Shown here: positions 7,005-9,145 of the stretch, piece by piece
Position numbering within the stretch: the first letter of the stretch is position 1
Layout of the letters: the number at the start of each line of letters is the position of its first letter
From: an uncultured Sphingomonadales bacterium
GTDB lineage: Bacteria > Pseudomonadota > Alphaproteobacteria > Sphingomonadales > Sphingomonadaceae
Length of the DNA: 9,145 nucleotides
Assembly (NCBI GenBank): GCA_903868655.1
Contig: CAIPWG010000532.1
Location: forward strand, 1 to 9,145
Direction of reading: 5' to 3'
The notes under the pieces: model-generated
The model's input: the letters and a program-made list of their open reading frames with translations, nothing else
What the model was told of the DNA's origin: nothing
Database searches by the model: none
Position numbers and translations under genes: made by a program

Positions 7005-7304
7005 ATGGCCAAACCCCGCTGGTCCTCTCTCGACGATCCCGCTGCTTCTGCGCGTATATGGGCGCATTACCGCCGGATGCTGCGCTGGACAGCCGAACTG
7101 GCGCTGGGAATCATCGGCGTCGTGTGGGTGCTGCTTTACCACGAATTCGGGCTGGTCTCGATCCACATGTACATTGCCACCGCATTGGGCCTTGGCCTGA
7201 TGATCATGTCGATCGGCGCGCTGATGGGCCTAGTCTTTGTGTCGCATGACAGCGGGCATGATGAAACAATCGAAGACCCGCTCGAAGACGAGACCTGGCG
7301 CTAA
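7005..7304 (+). CDS. Small two-helix membrane protein of unknown function
   Basis: A 99-residue protein not assigned to a named family. A charged, aromatic N-terminal part (MAKPRWSSLDDPAASARIWA) is followed by two strong hydrophobic segments (about 29-46 and 56-79) and a very acidic C-terminal tail (DSGHDETIEDPLEDETWR). The positive residues before the first helix (HYRRMLRW) suggest both termini are cytoplasmic. The ATG at 7005 has GGAG seven bases upstream, a well-placed ribosome site. The region upstream carries an inverted repeat, CGCCAA-N5-TTGGCG. The gene diverges from the CBS gene and converges on the exported protein gene, with a 14-bp gap. It may be a small envelope protein; no catalytic motif is visible. 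Confidence 0.8.
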   Translation: MAKPRWSSLDDPAASARIWAHYRRMLRWTAELALGIIGVVWVLLYHEFGLVSIHMYIATALGLGLMIMSIGALMGLVFVSHDSGHDETIEDPLEDETWR

Positions 7305-7318
7305 ACCGCGAACACCTC

Positions 7319-8101
7319 TCAATCGATCGTTACAAACCGCGCGATATCGGCCCGGTGCAACCATCGCACGTCTGAGTTGGGCACTGAATTGGTCAGCGCG
7401 TAAAACGCCGATGCGTCACGCGGCGCCATGTCCATCGCGCGGTAGTAATCGAGATAGGCACGATTGACCGGCGCATTGGCAGCATAGTCATCCGGCCCGC
7501 GTCCGGCATCATCGAGCCAGGCATGAACCCCGAAATCAGCATCGGCAGCAACCCGCCGCGTTGCACCGGCCAGAAACAGTTCCACCGCACCCGACCGCAC
7601 AGAACCGTGTTGCGGTACTTCGGTGGTCAACGCGTGGGCACGGATCATGCGCCCCAACCGCAAATTGGCGGTGTCATCATACGTCCCCGGACAATCGATC
7701 ATTTCAAGCACGCGAATGCCGGGCCAATTGCGCAACATCGCGGCAAACCGCGACGGACTGCGCGCGTCGGTCGCATCGACCAAGGCCGCATGAGCCGCAT
7801 CAAGCACAACAAACGGACCATAGCGCGCAAGGCCACGCTGTGCGTTGGATGCGGCACTCCCCACCAACCGGTCGGCTCCGCGTTCGGGCCCGGTTTCCAC
7901 CGTGGTGGTTTCGGTCCAGATCACGCCCGCGGCATCGGTCCAACTGCGCGTCGAGATTGTACGTGACGCAGGCTCTGCCCATGCCATGCCCGGCAGGCCG
8001 CTCAGGATCAGCACAAACAAGGCAAGAATACGCATCGGCATGGGCGGCAGTGTGGCGGCAGTGCCTTGCTGCACCGCCAACAGGCGCGGTGAATTTTGCA
8101 T
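7319..8101 (-). CDS. Exported protein resembling periplasmic ClpP-fold (COG3904-like) proteins
   Basis: A 260-residue protein with an export signal: hydrophobic core ILALFVLILSGLPG (25-38) and probable signal peptidase I site AWA/EP after residue 42. The mature part carries a pattern I associate with periplasmic ClpP/crotonase-fold proteins. A CPGTYDD turn (137-143) replaces the usual glycine-rich SPGG. It is followed by LRLGRMIRAHALTTEVP (147-163), a possible nucleophile Ser170 in VRSGAVELFLAGATRRVA, and His193 in FGVHAWLDD. The C-terminal half (NRAYLDYYRAMDM, then WLHRADIARF) also fits that group. If active it would be a periplasmic serine peptidase, but the divergent loop means it may be catalytically inert. 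The start is uncertain: ATG 8101 has AAGGA only two bases away, while ATGs at 8041 or 8035 would give a more typical short signal peptide. It diverges from comM. Confidence 0.65.
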   Translation of the reverse strand: MQNSPRLLAVQQGTAATLPPMPMRILALFVLILSGLPGMAWAEPASRTISTRSWTDAAGVIWTETTTVETGPERGADRLVGSAASNAQRGLARYGPFVVLDAAHAALVDATDARSPSRFAAMLRNWPGIRVLEMIDCPGTYDDTANLRLGRMIRAHALTTEVPQHGSVRSGAVELFLAGATRRVAADADFGVHAWLDDAGRGPDDYAANAPVNRAYLDYYRAMDMAPRDASAFYALTNSVPNSDVRWLHRADIARFVTID

Positions 8102-8216
8102 TATCCTTACATCGGCAAAAATACCGCCAAATCGGCCCCGATCGTGCTCTTGGCCGCGCTGCCGCCACCGGGCTAGGGTGCATCAACCGCACACCCGAAG
8201 GGAGCCATGCGCAAAG

Positions 8217-8894
8217 ATGGTCGCAGTCGTCGCGACAGTGGCCTATCTGGGGCTGGAGGCGCGCGGCGTCGAGGTGCAGTGCCAGCTATCGTCTGGCCTG
8301 CCCAGCTTTCGCGTGGTCGGTCTGCCGGACAAAGCGGTGGGCGAAAGCCGTGAGCGGGTTCATTCCGCATTGGCCGCAATGGGCCTGTCGCTGCCGCCCA
8401 AACGCATCACCGTCAATCTGTCGCCGGCCGATCTGCCCAAAGAGGGATCGCATTACGATCTGCCGATAGCGCTCGCGCTGTTGAGCGCGATGGGCATCAT
8501 CGATCGCGAAGCACTGGCCGATCAGGTCGCAGTCGGCGAATTGGCCCTCGACGGGCGCGTCATTGCCAGCCCTGGTGTCCTGCTGGCAGCACTCTATGCC
8601 GGCGCCAGCGATCGCGGACTGATCTGCCCGGCGTCGCAAGGCACCGAGGCAAGCTGGGCGGGCACGGCAGTGCTGGCGGCACCCGACCTGATCGCGCTGC
8701 TCAACCATTTCAAAGGCACGCAGGCCTTGTCGCCGCCCTTGCCCGGTGAACCTGACCCACCGCGGCGTGGCCCCGACCTCAAACAGGTCAAAGGTCAGGA
8801 AGTCGCGCGCCGCGCACTCGAAATCGCGGCGGCAGGAGGGCACAACCTGTTGATGGTTCACGCTTGCTGCGATCTCAGCTCTCGGGCGGGTTGA
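8217..8894 (+). CDS. comM: Truncated ComM/YifB-family Mg-chelatase-like ATPase, N-terminal domain only
   Basis: ComM is an AAA+ helicase that aids integration of incoming DNA in naturally transformable bacteria; members are about 500 residues. Here residues 1-214 are typical: VATVAYLGLEARGVEVQ, GLPSFRVVGLPDKAVGESRE, PPKRITVNLSPADLPKEGSH, YDLPIALALL, GELALDGRV, and QVKGQEVARRALEIAAAGGH followed by NLLMV. At exactly this point the family continues with the Walker A motif GPPGAGKS. Instead the frame reads HACCDLSSRAG and stops at 8894. Walker A and B, the sensor motifs and the C-terminal domain are all absent, so the 225-residue product should not bind or hydrolyse ATP. The ATG at 8217 is fixed by similarity to family N-termini; an AGGGAG ribosome site lies 12 bases upstream, rather far. 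The DNA beyond about 8859 belongs to another gene. Confidence 0.85.
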   Translation: MVAVVATVAYLGLEARGVEVQCQLSSGLPSFRVVGLPDKAVGESRERVHSALAAMGLSLPPKRITVNLSPADLPKEGSHYDLPIALALLSAMGIIDREALADQVAVGELALDGRVIASPGVLLAALYAGASDRGLICPASQGTEASWAGTAVLAAPDLIALLNHFKGTQALSPPLPGEPDPPRRGPDLKQVKGQEVARRALEIAAAGGHNLLMVHACCDLSSRAG

Positions 8895-9145
8895 GATCGG
8901 TGATAAGGCGCAGATGAAATCGGCCCTGCGCGCGACGATGGTGCATCGCCACGAGCATGAAGATTTGTTCGACTACGCCTTCAGCATCTACTGGCGCGAC
9001 CCAAATGCAGCTCAGCAGGCCCGCGCGATGGCGGCGATTGATGGCGGCAAAGAAGCCCCGCCCGAACGCGCACCACCGGGAGCGCGCCGCATCGAGGAAG
9101 CGTTTCGCCAAAAGCGCGAACAGCGCGAAATGCCGGATAATTCTC
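8859..9145 (+). pseudogene. 5'-truncated CoxE-like VWA-domain protein, runs off right edge
   Basis: After the comM break, the frame read from 8857 gives FTLAAISALGRVEIGDKAQM, KSALRATMVHRHEHEDLFDY and AFSIYWRDPN, then an alanine-rich stretch, PPERAPPGARRIEEAF, and a charged linker. This matches the N-terminal region of CoxE-like VWA-domain proteins, which usually follow a MoxR-type AAA+ ATPase and take part in metal-cofactor insertion or complex maturation. The family's first 25-30 residues and its start codon are missing: in this frame a stop (8851-8853) lies just before the junction. The first available ATG is 8914, 19 bases after the comM fragment's stop, so reinitiation is conceivable. No MoxR gene lies upstream. 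The VWA domain with its MIDAS motif would lie beyond the window. The family call is from memory of the pattern, without alignment. Confidence 0.65.

Noticed and set aside
7305..7318. Possible terminator between the convergent genes ending at 7304 and 7319.
   Set aside because: Only 14 bases are available and no stem or T-run is present.
7845..8216. In-frame extension of comM upstream to 7845.
   Set aside because: ComM family proteins start at MVAVV or equivalent. The extension is antisense to the exported-protein gene and has no ComM similarity.
7561..8469. 302-codon plus-strand frame opposite the exported protein and entering comM.
   Set aside because: It overlaps the comM start in another frame, is Arg/Ser/Pro-rich, and shows no recognisable domain.
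8875..9111. Minus-strand frame at the right end (78 codons).
   Set aside because: It is the shadow of the CoxE-like frame on the plus strand, which carries the family pattern.
1..9145. Defence system, CRISPR array, secretion cassette, biosynthetic cluster, tRNA/rRNA or mobile element.
   Set aside because: No direct-repeat array, transposase, integrase, terminal repeats or characteristic defence domains were seen. All sizeable regions are explained by housekeeping or small envelope genes.

Overview
The window looks like ordinary chromosomal DNA from an alphaproteobacterium, most likely a sphingomonad (Sphingomonadales). This is inferred from the high GC content, the tight gene packing, and the style of the Dxs, CoaBC, Zur-type and CoxE-type proteins. 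No database comparison was possible. I see no tRNA, rRNA, CRISPR array, insertion sequence or phage gene, and no stretch of 300 bases without a gene.

Layout from left to right. Positions 1-1349 (minus strand) hold coaBC followed by dut, which overlaps coaBC and runs off the left edge. Positions 1430-1834 (plus) encode a four-helix membrane protein of DUF4345 type, divergent from coaBC and convergent with dxs. Positions 1857-3779 (minus) are a full-length dxs for isoprenoid synthesis. Positions 3877-4410 (plus) encode a GNAT acetyltransferase whose stop codon interlocks with that of a Zur/Fur regulator (4407-4871, minus). A 47-residue signal-peptide-like microprotein (4915-5058, minus) lies just upstream of that regulator. 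Positions 5289-6878 (minus) are a probable operon of a CBS-pair protein, an ErpA/IscA iron-sulfur carrier and exonuclease III. The last two share an ATGA start/stop overlap. Positions 7005-7304 (plus) encode a two-helix membrane protein. Positions 7319-8101 (minus) encode an exported protein resembling ClpP-fold (COG3904-like) periplasmic proteins.

The right end holds the clearest anomaly. comM (YifB family, 8217 onward, plus) is normal for 214 residues, then breaks exactly where its Walker A motif should begin. From about 8859 the DNA instead reads, one frame over, as the interior of a CoxE-like VWA-domain protein that runs off the window. The result is a truncated comM without its ATPase motor joined to a coxE-like gene without its start. 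It may be a real deletion fusion or an assembly chimera.

Functionally this is a housekeeping neighbourhood: coenzyme A synthesis and dUTP removal (coaBC, dut), isoprenoids (dxs), zinc regulation (zur), Fe-S assembly plus base-excision repair (erpA, xthA), and several small envelope proteins of unknown role. I do not see a convincing new multi-gene system. The items most worth a second look are the comM/coxE junction, the exported ClpP-like protein, the microprotein upstream of zur, and paired inverted repeats in the divergent region 6879-7004.
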